DNA of 64,000 bases from Kaistella sp. (GCA_019459085.1 JAIBEW010000023.1:1-64000); one strand, 5' to 3'; positions 8,251-16,506 are shown, counted from the stretch's first letter. The notes: generated by a model not told the origin, from the sequence alone. Program-made: numbers and translations.

Positions 8251-8916
8251 ATGCAGAACGACAAATCACAGGAAAAATACAGCGAAATCTTCCGCGAACT
8301 GAAAGAAGAAAAAATGGACTGGAATTTCGAAGATTTTTTAGCGAAAGCCGAAAATACCGAGATTAAAAGTCCTGAAGTTTCAGGAAAGAAAGGCGCCTCT
8401 TTCCCGAAAATATTCCTGATGGCAGCAAGCCTTGTACTGCTTGTTTCCCTCGGAATTGTCTTCAAGTTTTTCAACGGTCCAACGCAAACTGAACAGAGCC
8501 TTTTGGTGGAAAACGAAATCAGAAAACAGAAAAATGATTTTGAAAACAGCAACATCATCGCTGCCCTTCAAAACGAAGATTCCGTAACGGTGGCTTCCGA
8601 CAGTCTGGTCTCTGATTCTGCAATCAGCGGAAATAATGAGGATGTTTTGGATAAAATTCTGCCCAAACGCGGAAGATTGAAAAAGCAGGTGAGACCTCAT
8701 TTTGTTCAGAATTCTGCGCCTTTAAAATCTGCACCCGTCAATTCTGTTTCTAATTCCGATTATGAATCTGATTATGTGATCATCAACGGACAGAAAATAG
8801 AAAGTGAGCAGGAAGCGATTGACCTCACCAAGTATTCCTTCCGCATTCTTTCTGAAAATATGTCGAAAACAGTGGCACAAACTGATGCTCTTAACAACTT
8901 AAACATGGATTACTAA
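8251..8916 (+). CDS. Single-pass membrane protein, candidate anti-sigma factor
   Basis: A 221-residue protein without a signal peptide: a charged 50-residue N-terminus (YSEIFRELKEEKMDWNFEDFLAKAE), one transmembrane helix at about residues 51-73 (FPKIFLMAASLVLLVSLGIVFKFF), and an extracytoplasmic Ser/Asn-rich tail of low complexity. That topology, and its place 10 bases after an ECF sigma gene, fit a membrane anti-sigma factor, but I see no zinc-binding HxxxCxxC motif, so it would be an atypical one. The conserved-looking tail YVIINGQKIESEQEAIDLTKYSFRILSENMSKTV resembles segments found in sigma-linked hypothetical proteins of flavobacteria. Function inferred only from context. Confidence 0.75.
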   Translation: MQNDKSQEKYSEIFRELKEEKMDWNFEDFLAKAENTEIKSPEVSGKKGASFPKIFLMAASLVLLVSLGIVFKFFNGPTQTEQSLLVENEIRKQKNDFENSNIIAALQNEDSVTVASDSLVSDSAISGNNEDVLDKILPKRGRLKKQVRPHFVQNSAPLKSAPVNSVSNSDYESDYVIINGQKIESEQEAIDLTKYSFRILSENMSKTVAQTDALNNLNMDY

Positions 8917-8924
8917 AAATTTTA

Positions 8925-10187
8925 ATGATGAAAAAATTACTCTTAATATTTGCCCTTACTTTTTCGTATTTCTTCAGTGTAAATGCGCAGAAAGAAAAAC
9001 TGGATATTCTTTTTGAAAAATACCAGGAAGCCGAAGGCGTGACTTCAATAAAAATCGCCAAACCAATGTTCAATATGCTGAACAAGCTGAATATCGGCGA
9101 TTCAGAACTCGACCAAATCAAACCTCTGCTGAGTAAAATCAACGGTTTACGAATTCTGATCATCGAAAAACCGGAATCATCCTCCAACCAGGATCAAAGA
9201 CAGCAGCATATTTTCCGGAACCTTCAGACCGATATTTCAAATTCCATTAAAAATATGAAATATGAAGAACTGATGACCGTAAACAGCAAAGACAATAAGA
9301 TAAAATTCCTTTCCTCGGATGCGGTAAACGGAATTCTGGATGATCTTCTGTTAAGCATCAATTCCGAAGACAATACGGTGCTGATGATGCTCGACGGGAA
9401 GATCTCGATGGAGGATGTGAACAGGCTCGTGAACGAAGCAGAGAACTCTTCCTCAAGAACCTCTTTGGTCACCGAAAACATCAGTTCACAAGGCGTTACA
9501 CAGGTCCGGAATGTCGGTAAATTTACCGGAATTAGAGTTTCGAACGGGATAAAAGTTAATTTCACGCAGGGAGATAAGCAAACCGTAGTCGTGGAAACAG
9601 ATCCGAATCTCCAGCAATATGTTTCTACAGAAGTGGAGAGCGGAATTCTGGTGATTTCCGTTAAAAATAAAAACAAAACCGACGTGAAATTCCGAAAACT
9701 GCTTGTAACGATTGAAGCGCCAAGACTTTCCTCAGTTGCCTTAAGTTCGGGCGCTCTTCTCACCACAGTGAATACCGTTAAAGAAGATTATTTTAAAGCC
9801 GACGTCAACTCCGGTTCCAGCCTGAACGCCGATGTCAGTTCCAATGCGGTGGAAATGGAAATCACTTCCGGCGCTAACGCTAAACTGGATGTTGATACCG
9901 GAAAAATAACGGTGACCGGAACCAGCGGCTCAATGTCGACAGTTGTTGGAAGAACTCAAAGTGCAGTTTTTGACCTGACGAGCGCCGCAAGCTGCAACGC
10001 GCAGGATCTGATTGCATCAACCGCAACGGTTTCCACGACTTCCGGCGCGAATCTGAAAATTCATGCAACCCAAACGCTTAATGCGACTGCGACTTCCGGT
10101 TCATCGATTAGGTATAAAGGGAAACCTGCGAACTCTTCCGGAGTGATTAAAACGACCAGTGGCGGAAGCGTAAAACCTTTAAACTAA
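8925..10187 (+). CDS. Secreted DUF4252 - GIN-domain (DUF2807) fusion protein
   Basis: A 420-residue protein with a signal peptide (MMKKLLLIFALTFSYFFSVNAQ). Residues about 22-165 are a DUF4252 domain (repeated DILFEKYQEAEGVTSIKIAKPMF, and VLMMLDGKISMEDVNRLVNEAE at its end). Residues about 190-415 are a head-GIN/DUF2807 beta-solenoid (VGKFTGIRVSNGIKVNFTQGDKQTVVVETDPN, then repeated SSGALL, SGSSLNADVS, TSGANAKLDVDTG turns). Both parts are extracytoplasmic. It starts 8 bases after the previous gene and is followed 4 bases later by a stand-alone DUF4252 lipoprotein. No biochemical role is established for either domain; I infer an envelope-stress or surface role under the upstream sigma factor. Confidence 0.85.
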   Translation: MMKKLLLIFALTFSYFFSVNAQKEKLDILFEKYQEAEGVTSIKIAKPMFNMLNKLNIGDSELDQIKPLLSKINGLRILIIEKPESSSNQDQRQQHIFRNLQTDISNSIKNMKYEELMTVNSKDNKIKFLSSDAVNGILDDLLLSINSEDNTVLMMLDGKISMEDVNRLVNEAENSSSRTSLVTENISSQGVTQVRNVGKFTGIRVSNGIKVNFTQGDKQTVVVETDPNLQQYVSTEVESGILVISVKNKNKTDVKFRKLLVTIEAPRLSSVALSSGALLTTVNTVKEDYFKADVNSGSSLNADVSSNAVEMEITSGANAKLDVDTGKITVTGTSGSMSTVVGRTQSAVFDLTSAASCNAQDLIASTATVSTTSGANLKIHATQTLNATATSGSSIRYKGKPANSSGVIKTTSGGSVKPLN

Positions 10188-10191
10188 AATC

Positions 10192-10716
10192 ATGAAAAAA
10201 CTTTCAATCTTACTGGCTGCTGTTTTGTTTATTTTCACCCTGCAGTCCTGCGTCGTATCGCACCAGCCGAATATGGGCTTCTTCGATAATCCACATTACG
10301 ATTACAAAGGCGCAACTTTTACGAGCATCAATGTTCCGATGTTACTTGCCAAGCCTATTGTCTCGAGAACGCTTCGTGAAGAAGGCGAAAGTGAGGAACT
10401 CATCGATCTCATCAGAAAAGTAACTGATGTGAAAGTGATGACCGTTGAAAACGGAAACCCAAAAATGCTCTCGGATTTTGCGAAATATTTAACCACGAAC
10501 CGTTTCGAAGAATGGATGACGGTGAAAAAAGAAAATGAAACCATAAAATTCCAGGCGAAACAGACCGGTGAGGTCATTAAAAAACTACTGATCACGGTGC
10601 ATTCAGGCAGCGAACTGGTTTTCGTAGATGTTTCCGGCAAATTCACCGCCGATGATATCTCGAGACTCATTAATTATTCCGAGAAAAAAGACTTGAGAAA
10701 GCTCGTCTCGAAATAA
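10192..10716 (+). CDS. DUF4252 lipoprotein
   Basis: A 174-residue lipoprotein: MKKLSILLAAVLFIFTLQSC gives a lipid-acceptor Cys at residue 20. The rest is a single DUF4252 domain ending VFVDVSGKFTADDISRLINYSEKKDLRKLVSK, which parallels the end of the DUF4252 part of the preceding gene (VLMMLDGKISMEDVNRLVNEAE). The two are therefore diverged copies, one fused to a GIN domain and one not. Last gene of the sigma-factor cluster; a perfect terminator follows. Function unknown. Confidence 0.88.
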   Translation: MKKLSILLAAVLFIFTLQSCVVSHQPNMGFFDNPHYDYKGATFTSINVPMLLAKPIVSRTLREEGESEELIDLIRKVTDVKVMTVENGNPKMLSDFAKYLTTNRFEEWMTVKKENETIKFQAKQTGEVIKKLLITVHSGSELVFVDVSGKFTADDISRLINYSEKKDLRKLVSK

Positions 10717-10720
10717 ATTG

Positions 10721-10754
10721 AAATAACCCCAGATTTTTCTGGGGTTATTTTCTT
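10721..10754 (+). terminator. Terminator of the sigma-factor cluster
   Basis: A perfect 13-bp stem, AAATAACCCCAGA with TCTGGGGTTATTT, loop TTTT, then TTCTT. The symmetry could also act on the other strand. Confidence 0.9.
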
Positions 10755-10800
10755 CAAAGCAGAACCTAATATTAAATTCAATTAACTCAATCCAAACAAT

Positions 10801-10831
10801 TTTCATTTTAAATAAAAATACCTTAATTTTG
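10801..10831 (+). promoter_or_regulatory. guaB promoter
   Basis: TTTC at 10801-10804, 19 bases, TAATTTTG at 10824-10831. The -7 element is a full TAnnTTTG match; the -33 box has one mismatch. The start codon follows 14 bases later, so the leader is very short. Confidence 0.65.
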
Positions 10832-10845
10832 CAAAGAAAGTAAAG

Positions 10846-12306
10846 ATGTCTATTCAAAGCAAAATCGTAGAAACGGCCATCACTTTCGATGACGTTCTTC
10901 TTATCCCTTCTTATTCAGAAGTTCTGCCGCATCAGGTTTCCCTGAAATCACGGCTTTCCGATAAAATTACTCTTAATGTTCCCATCGTGTCTGCAGCAAT
11001 GGATACGGTAACCGAAGCAGAAATGTCGATCGCACTCGCCAGAGTCGGCGGAATCGGTTTCATCCATAAAAACATGCCCATCGCCGAACAGGCAGCACAG
11101 GTGTACAGAGTGAAGCGTTCCGAAAACGGAATGATTTCCGATCCTGTAACTTTATCCAAAGACCATACTTTAGCTGAAGCCAAGGAAATGATGGCCAATT
11201 TCAAAATTTCCGGACTTCCTGTGGTTGATAAAGACAATAAACTCATCGGCATCATCACCAACCGCGACGTAAAGTATCAGGAAAATCTCAGTGCAAAAGT
11301 GGAAGAACTGATGACGAAAGATAAACTCATCACTTCCGATAAAGCCACAAACCTGGAAGAGGCAAAAGATATTTTGTTGCGAAACCGTGTTGAAAAACTT
11401 CCGATCGTGGATAAAGATTTCAAACTGGTAGGTTTGATCACCATAAAAGACATCGACAATCAGCTTGAATATCCAAACGCCAACAAAGACGAAAGCGGCA
11501 GACTGATTGTCGGCGCCGGAGTTGGAGTGGGAGAAGATACAATCGAAAGAGTTTCAGCCCTCGTGAAAGCCGGTGTTGATATTATCGCAGTAGATTCCGC
11601 ACACGGACATTCGAAAGGAGTGCTGGATAAAATTTCAGAAATCCGCAAAAATTTCCCGGATCTCGATATCGTTGGCGGAAATATTGTTACCGCAGAAGCG
11701 GCAAAAGATTTAATAAAAGCAGGTGCAAATATACTAAAAGTGGGAGTGGGACCGGGTTCCATCTGTACTACAAGAGTTGTTGCAGGAGTAGGAGTGCCGC
11801 AGCTTTCAGCGATTTATAATGTTTTTGAATATGCAAAAAGCAAAAATGTTGCGGTAATTGCTGACGGAGGCGTAAAACTTTCCGGAGATATCGTAAAAGC
11901 TCTGGCTTCCGGAGCCAACGCGGTGATGCTGGGTTCACTTCTGGCCGGAACAGATGAAGCGCCGGGCGAAGAAATCATCTTCCAGGGTCGGAAATTTAAA
12001 GCATATCAGGGAATGGGATCGCTTTCAGCCATGAGACGTGGCGGGAAAGAACGTTATTTCCAGAGCGAAGCCAAAAAATTTGTTCCGGAAGGAATTGAAG
12101 GCCGCGTTCCACACAAAGGAAAACTCGAAGAAGTCGTATTTCAGCTAACCGGAGGCATCAGAGCCGGAATGGGCTATTGCGGAACGAAAGACATTGACAC
12201 TTTGCAGAAAGACGGCAAAATGGTTATGATAACCGGAAGCGGACTAAAAGAATCGCATCCGCATGATGTGATCATTACGCAGGAAGCGCCGAATTATTCT
12301 GTCTAA
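10846..12306 (+). CDS. guaB: Inosine-5'-monophosphate dehydrogenase
   Basis: Converts IMP to XMP with NAD+, the committed step of guanine nucleotide synthesis. The 486-residue length is standard. Residues about 1-90 and 205-486 form the TIM barrel, interrupted by a pair of CBS domains at about 95-205 ([43 protein letters not shown] and its second copy). The catalytic loop [18 protein letters not shown] holds the active-site Cys, and the mobile flap is [17 protein letters not shown] with its Arg. The terminal [13 protein letters not shown] is also conserved. Monocistronic, between its own promoter and terminator. Confidence 0.98.
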   Translation: MSIQSKIVETAITFDDVLLIPSYSEVLPHQVSLKSRLSDKITLNVPIVSAAMDTVTEAEMSIALARVGGIGFIHKNMPIAEQAAQVYRVKRSENGMISDPVTLSKDHTLAEAKEMMANFKISGLPVVDKDNKLIGIITNRDVKYQENLSAKVEELMTKDKLITSDKATNLEEAKDILLRNRVEKLPIVDKDFKLVGLITIKDIDNQLEYPNANKDESGRLIVGAGVGVGEDTIERVSALVKAGVDIIAVDSAHGHSKGVLDKISEIRKNFPDLDIVGGNIVTAEAAKDLIKAGANILKVGVGPGSICTTRVVAGVGVPQLSAIYNVFEYAKSKNVAVIADGGVKLSGDIVKALASGANAVMLGSLLAGTDEAPGEEIIFQGRKFKAYQGMGSLSAMRRGGKERYFQSEAKKFVPEGIEGRVPHKGKLEEVVFQLTGGIRAGMGYCGTKDIDTLQKDGKMVMITGSGLKESHPHDVIITQEAPNYSV

Positions 12307-12331
12307 AAAAACTTAAAATATAACAATTCAA

Positions 12332-12367
12332 AACCTGCCAGTTTTAAAACTTTGGCAGGTTTTTTTT
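12332..12367 (+). terminator. Terminator after guaB
   Basis: AACCTGCCA and TGGCAGGTT pair (9 bp) around a self-complementary GTTTTAAAAC core, then a T-run. Confidence 0.9.
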
Positions 12368-12378
12368 AAATTCGCTGC

Positions 12379-12831
12379 ATGAATAAATATCTGATACTCT
12401 TCGTTGTGGTTTTCCTGACCGGCTGCAAAACCGTAGAAACGCAGTTTTCCGGAGCTGCAGGTACAGGTAAAAGCGCAACTGTTATTTCAGAAAATAATGA
12501 AGCCAAAGAATTTTATAAATTAACGGAGCTCGAAAAAAAAGGTAGAAACCAACGAACGGCTGAAGTCCTGACCTATCTTTTGGGTGATGATGATGCGGAG
12601 GATCCTTTTACCGCTGTTGTGATTGACAATTTCTCCAACTGCGATATCATTGTAAGAATTGTGGAAATAAACGGAAACGGAATCTACAATCTGCCCATTT
12701 CCAAAGGCGGTAAAAATTATTTGAAAATAAAAAAAGGTAATTACACCCTTAAAACGAAGATGTGCAGTGCTCCATATTATTCGCAAAAACAGATTGTGGA
12801 ACCGCTGATTCTCAAGCTATCCGAAAATTAA
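12379..12831 (+). CDS. DUF6759-like small lipoprotein, short form
   Basis: A 150-residue lipoprotein (MNKYLILFVVVFLTGC, lipid-acceptor Cys at residue 16). Its C-terminal 90 residues share with three other proteins in this window the pattern: NQRTAEVLTYLLGDD, then IDNFSNCDIIVRIV, YNLPISKGGKNYLKIKKGNYTLKTKMCSAPYYSQKQI. Two Cys, about 45 residues apart, are conserved in all four. This copy lacks the helical FLxxxPxD motif present in the others. I associate the domain with DUF6759 of Chryseobacterium, from memory. It starts 12 bases past the guaB terminator with no obvious promoter consensus. Confidence 0.8.
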   Translation: MNKYLILFVVVFLTGCKTVETQFSGAAGTGKSATVISENNEAKEFYKLTELEKKGRNQRTAEVLTYLLGDDDAEDPFTAVVIDNFSNCDIIVRIVEINGNGIYNLPISKGGKNYLKIKKGNYTLKTKMCSAPYYSQKQIVEPLILKLSEN

Positions 12832-12862
12832 AGCCTTTCATGATTTTGAAAGCCTTTTAGTT
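12830..12862. terminator. Hairpin between convergent genes
   Basis: AAAGCCTTTCA and TGAAAGCCTTT pair with one C-C mismatch around TGATTT; T-rich flank on the right. It probably serves both the + strand lipoprotein gene and the - strand DUF4407 gene. Confidence 0.65.
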
Positions 12863-13939
12863 TTAGTTTTTCTTACTGAGTTTTTCCTTGAAATCATCGA
12901 TTCTGAAATCGGTTCCGGCATTGCCTTTCTCTATTTTTTCTTTGGAATAGAGGCGGAAATCATTCTCGGTTTTTTCGAGCAGATAATCATAGGGTCCTAC
13001 GGATGAAATGAGTTTCACCAAAACCGGAGAAATTTCCAGACAAATGAAAAGTCCCATGATGAAAGCCGCGGCCAAACCAATAATGGCGGAGTTTTTCCCG
13101 AGTTCATCCAGAGCCTGAAGCCGCGCCGCAAAACCGTTGAAACGGTCTTCGAAGGTTTCAGTTTTGTTCCTTTCGGTTTCGATGTTGGTATAGACTTTTG
13201 AAATTTCTTTGTCCAGATAATCCAAGCGTGGAGTCACTGTTTTCTGATAGTTTTCCAGATCCTGGCGGCGCTGTTCCTTCAGTTGGGATTTCCGTTTTGC
13301 GTTCGAGCCGAAACCTACTTTTCCGCTCGTTAAACCGCTTTGTTTCCCTAAAATTTCTTTCTCGAGTTCCACCGCAGCGGAATCGTAAGATTTCTGATAA
13401 TCAGCAATTTTGGTTTGAATCTGTTTTTTTTCGGTTTCAAAAGGTCCTGACTGCTGCAGAATCCTTCCGTTCATTTCTGCCTGAAGCTGGGTTTTGTTTC
13501 TCTGAATAATGGTATTCAGCTGTTTGTTGACTTCCTTTTCAAAGATTTTCAGTTCCAGCGGTTTTGAAATAATGATTCCCAGAAATGTGGCCAAAATAAG
13601 TCTCGGAATGGCCATTAAAACCTGATTCCACCACGTTCCTGTTTTTTTGATGGAGGAAACGATGTAGCGGTCCAGATTAAAGATCATCAAACCCCACAAC
13701 ACGGCAAACGCTGTTGAAATCCAGACGTCATCAAACACCGTAAACATCGCATAACCTGCGGAAAGTGTCGCGAAAATGGCCGTAAATAAAACAATCCCGC
13801 CGATGCCTGCAAATTTGTTCCATTCAGATGGTGTTTTTCTTAAAATATGAATATTTCCGCCGGAGCAGATCAGGAGAAACTTCTGAAACCAGTTCATTTT
13901 ATGGTTTACGGGATTCGTATTAAGATTTTGCGTTTTCAT
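12863..13939 (-). CDS. DUF4407 membrane protein
   Basis: A 358-residue membrane protein. Three transmembrane helices occur near the N-terminus (GIGGIVLFTAIFATLSAGYAMF, WISTAFAVLWGLMIFNLDRYIV and MAIPRLILATFLGIIISKPLEL), then a long predicted coiled-coil region of about 150 residues rich in Gln, Lys and Glu, and a fourth helix (SAIIGLAAAFIMGLFICLEISPVLVKLI). This matches DUF4407, a family of unknown function. The ORF track begins at a TTG two codons earlier; the ATG at 13939 (MKTQNLN) is preferred. A perfect inverted repeat GTAACA-A-TGTTAC lies 22 bases upstream at 13961-13973. Confidence 0.88.
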   Translation of the reverse strand: MKTQNLNTNPVNHKMNWFQKFLLICSGGNIHILRKTPSEWNKFAGIGGIVLFTAIFATLSAGYAMFTVFDDVWISTAFAVLWGLMIFNLDRYIVSSIKKTGTWWNQVLMAIPRLILATFLGIIISKPLELKIFEKEVNKQLNTIIQRNKTQLQAEMNGRILQQSGPFETEKKQIQTKIADYQKSYDSAAVELEKEILGKQSGLTSGKVGFGSNAKRKSQLKEQRRQDLENYQKTVTPRLDYLDKEISKVYTNIETERNKTETFEDRFNGFAARLQALDELGKNSAIIGLAAAFIMGLFICLEISPVLVKLISSVGPYDYLLEKTENDFRLYSKEKIEKGNAGTDFRIDDFKEKLSKKN

Positions 13940-13960
13940 ATTCAATTGGTATTTTAAAAC

Positions 13961-13973
13961 GTAACAATGTTAC
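13961..13973. promoter_or_regulatory. Inverted repeat upstream of the DUF4407 gene
   Basis: GTAACA, A, TGTTAC: perfect 6-bp arms one base apart. On the - strand it overlaps a weak -7-like TAACATTG, so an operator is conceivable, but the evidence is only the symmetry. Confidence 0.35.
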
Positions 13974-14063
13974 AGATAGTATTAGGTTTAACCAAGTAAA
14001 TGTTTTGTGTATTTTCTGTAAATTGATTTTACAAAATAAGCTGTTGAAAATTAGGAAGTTAAT

Positions 14064-14618
14064 TTATTTTAAGCGGTCCGGATTCTGTTTCAGGAAACTG
14101 TCCCATCCGGTGTAATTTTTATCTGTAACCACATTTCCGGAGTTGAAATGATGGCAAACCGCTACCGCCAAACCGTCGGAAGCATCGAGATATTTTGTAG
14201 GAAATTCCTTTAAATTCAGCAGACTTTGTAACATCCCGGCGACCTGTTCCTTGCTCGCATTTCCGTTTCCGGTAATCGCCATTTTAATTTTTTTTGGAGA
14301 ATATTCGGTAATCGGAATGTCGCGGTGCAATGATGCCGCCATCGCTACACCTTGTGCACGACCCAATTTCAGCATGCTTTGAACATTTTTTCCAAAAAAA
14401 GGAGCTTCGAGAGCGACTTCATCCGGATGGTATTCATCAATCAAAGCCAAAGTCTTGTCGAAAATAATCTTAAGCTTGGTTTCATGATTCGGGTATTTTT
14501 TCAGAATCAGCTCATGAATCGAAACCATTTTCATCTTTCCTTTTTCCACAGAAATAATTCCGAAACCCATGATGGTCGTGCCGGGATCAATGCCCAATAT
14601 AATTTTTTCAGTTTGCAT
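14064..14618 (-). CDS. ruvC: Crossover junction endodeoxyribonuclease RuvC
   Basis: Holliday-junction resolvase acting with RuvAB. The 184-residue protein has the RNase H-like fold markers: LGIDPGTTIMGFG with the first catalytic Asp at residue 10, VALEAPFFGKNVQSMLKLGRAQG with the catalytic Glu, and DASDGLAVAVCHH with the last acidic pair. The ORF track extends 39 residues upstream; the start at 14618 (MQTEKIILGIDPG) restores the standard length and places the first motif correctly. The upstream 95 bases are shared with the divergent padR promoter. Downstream lies a gene-free gap of 124 bases to the DUF4407 gene. Confidence 0.95.
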   Translation of the reverse strand: MQTEKIILGIDPGTTIMGFGIISVEKGKMKMVSIHELILKKYPNHETKLKIIFDKTLALIDEYHPDEVALEAPFFGKNVQSMLKLGRAQGVAMAASLHRDIPITEYSPKKIKMAITGNGNASKEQVAGMLQSLLNLKEFPTKYLDASDGLAVAVCHHFNSGNVVTDKNYTGWDSFLKQNPDRLK

Positions 14619-14672
14619 TGGAGCAAATTTAAGATTAAGGGATTGAAATGCAGAAAAAATTGTCAGAATTAT

Positions 14673-14704
14673 TTTGATGCATAACAAAATTATGTATAGC
14701 TTTG
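14673..14704 (+). promoter_or_regulatory. padR-operon promoter
   Basis: TTTG at 14673-14676, 20 bases, TAGCTTTG at 14697-14704: a full match to the Bacteroidota consensus. The first ATG codons (14707, 14713) begin within nine bases of the -7 element, so the transcript would be leaderless or nearly so. The inverted repeat at 14677-14712 fills the spacer and covers the -7 element. Confidence 0.75.
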
Positions 14705-14712
14705 TTATGCAT
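14677..14712. promoter_or_regulatory. Perfect 12-bp inverted repeat, probable PadR operator
   Basis: ATGCATAACAAA at 14677-14688 and TTTGTTATGCAT at 14701-14712 are exact reverse complements with a 12-base spacer; their centres are 24 bp apart, about two helical turns. The left arm abuts the -33 box and the right arm contains the -7 TTTG and the candidate start of transcription. The geometry predicts autorepression by the PadR protein encoded immediately downstream. Symmetry and positions are seen; binding is inferred. Confidence 0.7.
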
Positions 14713-15048
14713 ATGAAAAAGAACGCTTTATACAAAGGAACCCTTCAGAATATCATCCTTAAACTGTTGACAACAGAAGTGAAGATGTACGGTTACCAGC
14801 TTACTCAGCGGGCAAAGGAACTCACGAAGGGAGAACTGGAAATGACGGAAGGCGCACTTTATCCGCTGCTGCATAAACTGGAAAATGATGGAATCATCCA
14901 TTCAGAAATCCAAAATGTAAACGGACGCGACCGTAAATATTATCTGCTCACCGACAAAGGGAAAAGACAGCAGGTGACACAGGAAGAGGAAATGAAGTCG
15001 TATCTTTTTAATTTAAATGTAATTTTTAAAATTCAGGCCGATGAATGA
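14713..15048 (+). CDS. PadR family transcriptional regulator
   Basis: A 111-residue PadR-type winged-helix protein: LYKGTLQNIILKLLTTEVKMYGYQLTQRAKELTKGELEMTEGALYPLLHKLENDGIIHSEIQNVNGRDRKYYLLTDKGKRQ carries the family pattern (MYGYQL, EGALYPLLHKLE, KYYLLTDKG), followed by a short C-terminal helix for dimerisation. The ORF track starts 13 residues earlier, but those codons lie within the promoter and inverted repeat; ATG 14713 (or 14707) gives the normal small PadR length. Its stop overlaps the next start by 8 bases, coupling it to two membrane proteins. PadR regulators of this size usually repress their own operon and respond to small hydrophobic ligands or partner proteins. Confidence 0.92.
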   Translation: MKKNALYKGTLQNIILKLLTTEVKMYGYQLTQRAKELTKGELEMTEGALYPLLHKLENDGIIHSEIQNVNGRDRKYYLLTDKGKRQQVTQEEEMKSYLFNLNVIFKIQADE

Positions 15049-15751
15049 TTCCCCTCTCACCCAAATTCGCAACTATCTTTTGGATAAAAAACTTCCGATT
15101 GATATTTTAGTGGAAGTTCAGGATCATTTTATTTCCCAGATTTCTGATCTGGAGAGAGATGATAATCTGAGTTTTGAGGAGGCATTTGAAAAAGTAAAAA
15201 AAAGCTGGCAGAAGGAGTTGAAGCCTTATTGGGACGGCGGTTGGGATTTGTTCGATAAAAACAACATGACGCGTAAATTCGAAAGGCTGTTGATCTGGAC
15301 TTCCCTCAAAAAATGTTTCAAATACTCCTTAGTGGCAATTGTAATTCTCGCTCTTGTCTCTAAAATAGTAACACTGCAGTATTTTACCGGATTCTTTCTT
15401 ATCGCGATACTGGGAATAATGCTTTGGCCCATTATAAATCTGTTCCGAAGATGGAAAACGTTTATGCTTCCGAAAAAATATGACGATTATGTCCTGACCC
15501 TTTACCAATCCTTTAATTTCATAAATTTTGTATTTGCATACTCTTTTTATCAGGTGATTTCCGGTTACCGACATGGAGGCGCGCGATTCAAGGATTTTTT
15601 CACCACTTTTGAGTTGAATGCTGACATACTGGCTGTTGTTGTCTACTTTTCCATCATCAGCATCAGTTTCTTTGCACTGATCTCGCAACAGGAATACCTG
15701 AAACGAATTGAAAGAATAAAACCTTTTCTCAAATATCTGAAATCGTCATGA
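15041..15751 (+). CDS. PadR-linked membrane protein, copy 1
   Basis: A 236-residue protein with a soluble helical N-terminal domain of about 70 residues (LTQIRNYLLDKKLPIDILVEVQDHFISQISDLERDDNLSFEEAFEKVKKSWQKEL) and about four transmembrane helices after residue 95. The N-terminal domain resembles, by pattern and by PadR linkage, the DUF1700/HAAS helical domain of Firmicutes PadR-associated proteins; that comparison is from memory. The next gene is a clear duplicate. Starts inside the padR coding region (8-base overlap), so translation is coupled. Function unknown; a sensor or effector of the PadR protein is plausible. Confidence 0.8.
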   Translation: MNDSPLTQIRNYLLDKKLPIDILVEVQDHFISQISDLERDDNLSFEEAFEKVKKSWQKELKPYWDGGWDLFDKNNMTRKFERLLIWTSLKKCFKYSLVAIVILALVSKIVTLQYFTGFFLIAILGIMLWPIINLFRRWKTFMLPKKYDDYVLTLYQSFNFINFVFAYSFYQVISGYRHGGARFKDFFTTFELNADILAVVVYFSIISISFFALISQQEYLKRIERIKPFLKYLKSS

Positions 15752-16473
15752 ATGAAATGCAACTCACTCAAATCCGCACCTACCTTTTGCAGAAAAAACT
15801 TCCGATCGATATTTTGATGGAAGTTCAGGATCATTTTATTTCCCAGATTTCTGATCTCGAGAGAGACGAAAATCTGACCTTTGAGGAAGCCCTTGAGAAG
15901 GTGAAAAAAAGCTGGCAGAACGATCTTCAACTGTATTGGGACGGCAGTTTGGATTTGAACGATACGAGCAGGTTCACAAAGAAAATGTACCGGCAGATCA
16001 ATCTGGGAATTCTAAAGGAAACCATGAAAACTGGAGTCGGCATTGTATTCCTGTTATTCATTTTGGCGCAGTTTACCGGTGTATTTGTTTTTAAGTATGT
16101 GTTGACAGTGGCAATTGTAGCTCTTACTTTTTTCCCTTTGATCAATTACCTGGTTCACCCACAAGAATTTAACCTGGCAAAAAAATATGAAAATTATGTC
16201 CTGACTTATTATCAGCAGTCTGCGGCAATATTCTTCAGTTCATTCGCGGTCTTATTGCCGAATATTTTTGAGATTTATGATCATTCCGAGGCGGTATATA
16301 GCGTCTTCCGGTTTAGTTTTGCACCTGTTCAGGGTTTCTCGCCGTTTCTTTTCTGGAGTGTGTTTTTCTTTTTGATTTTTGGAAATGTGTTGGTTTATGT
16401 AAGCCAGAGAAATTATCTTCGACAAATCCATAAAGTAAAACCTTTTCTTAAATACCTTACCCCTTCGTCTTAA
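15748..16473 (+). CDS. PadR-linked membrane protein, copy 2
   Basis: A 241-residue paralog of the preceding gene, joined to it by an ATGA stop-start overlap. The N-terminal 65 residues are nearly identical to copy 1 (LPIDILMEVQDHFISQISDLERDENLTFEEALEKVKKSWQ), including long DNA identity, while the transmembrane half has diverged strongly although both end in a similar cytoplasmic tail (KVKPFLKYL against RIKPFLKYL). That pattern suggests the soluble N-terminus is under shared constraint, for instance binding the same partner, while the membrane part has specialised. Confidence 0.8.
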   Translation: MNEMQLTQIRTYLLQKKLPIDILMEVQDHFISQISDLERDENLTFEEALEKVKKSWQNDLQLYWDGSLDLNDTSRFTKKMYRQINLGILKETMKTGVGIVFLLFILAQFTGVFVFKYVLTVAIVALTFFPLINYLVHPQEFNLAKKYENYVLTYYQQSAAIFFSSFAVLLPNIFEIYDHSEAVYSVFRFSFAPVQGFSPFLFWSVFFFLIFGNVLVYVSQRNYLRQIHKVKPFLKYLTPSS

Positions 16474-16506
16474 AATATTTACTTATTTTTAGTAAAATTT
16501 TATCAG

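Noticed and set aside
14619-14735. Upstream 39-residue extension of RuvC in the ORF track
   Set aside because: It would place a hydrophobic leader before the catalytic LGIDPGTT motif and overlap the padR promoter; ATG 14618 restores family length.
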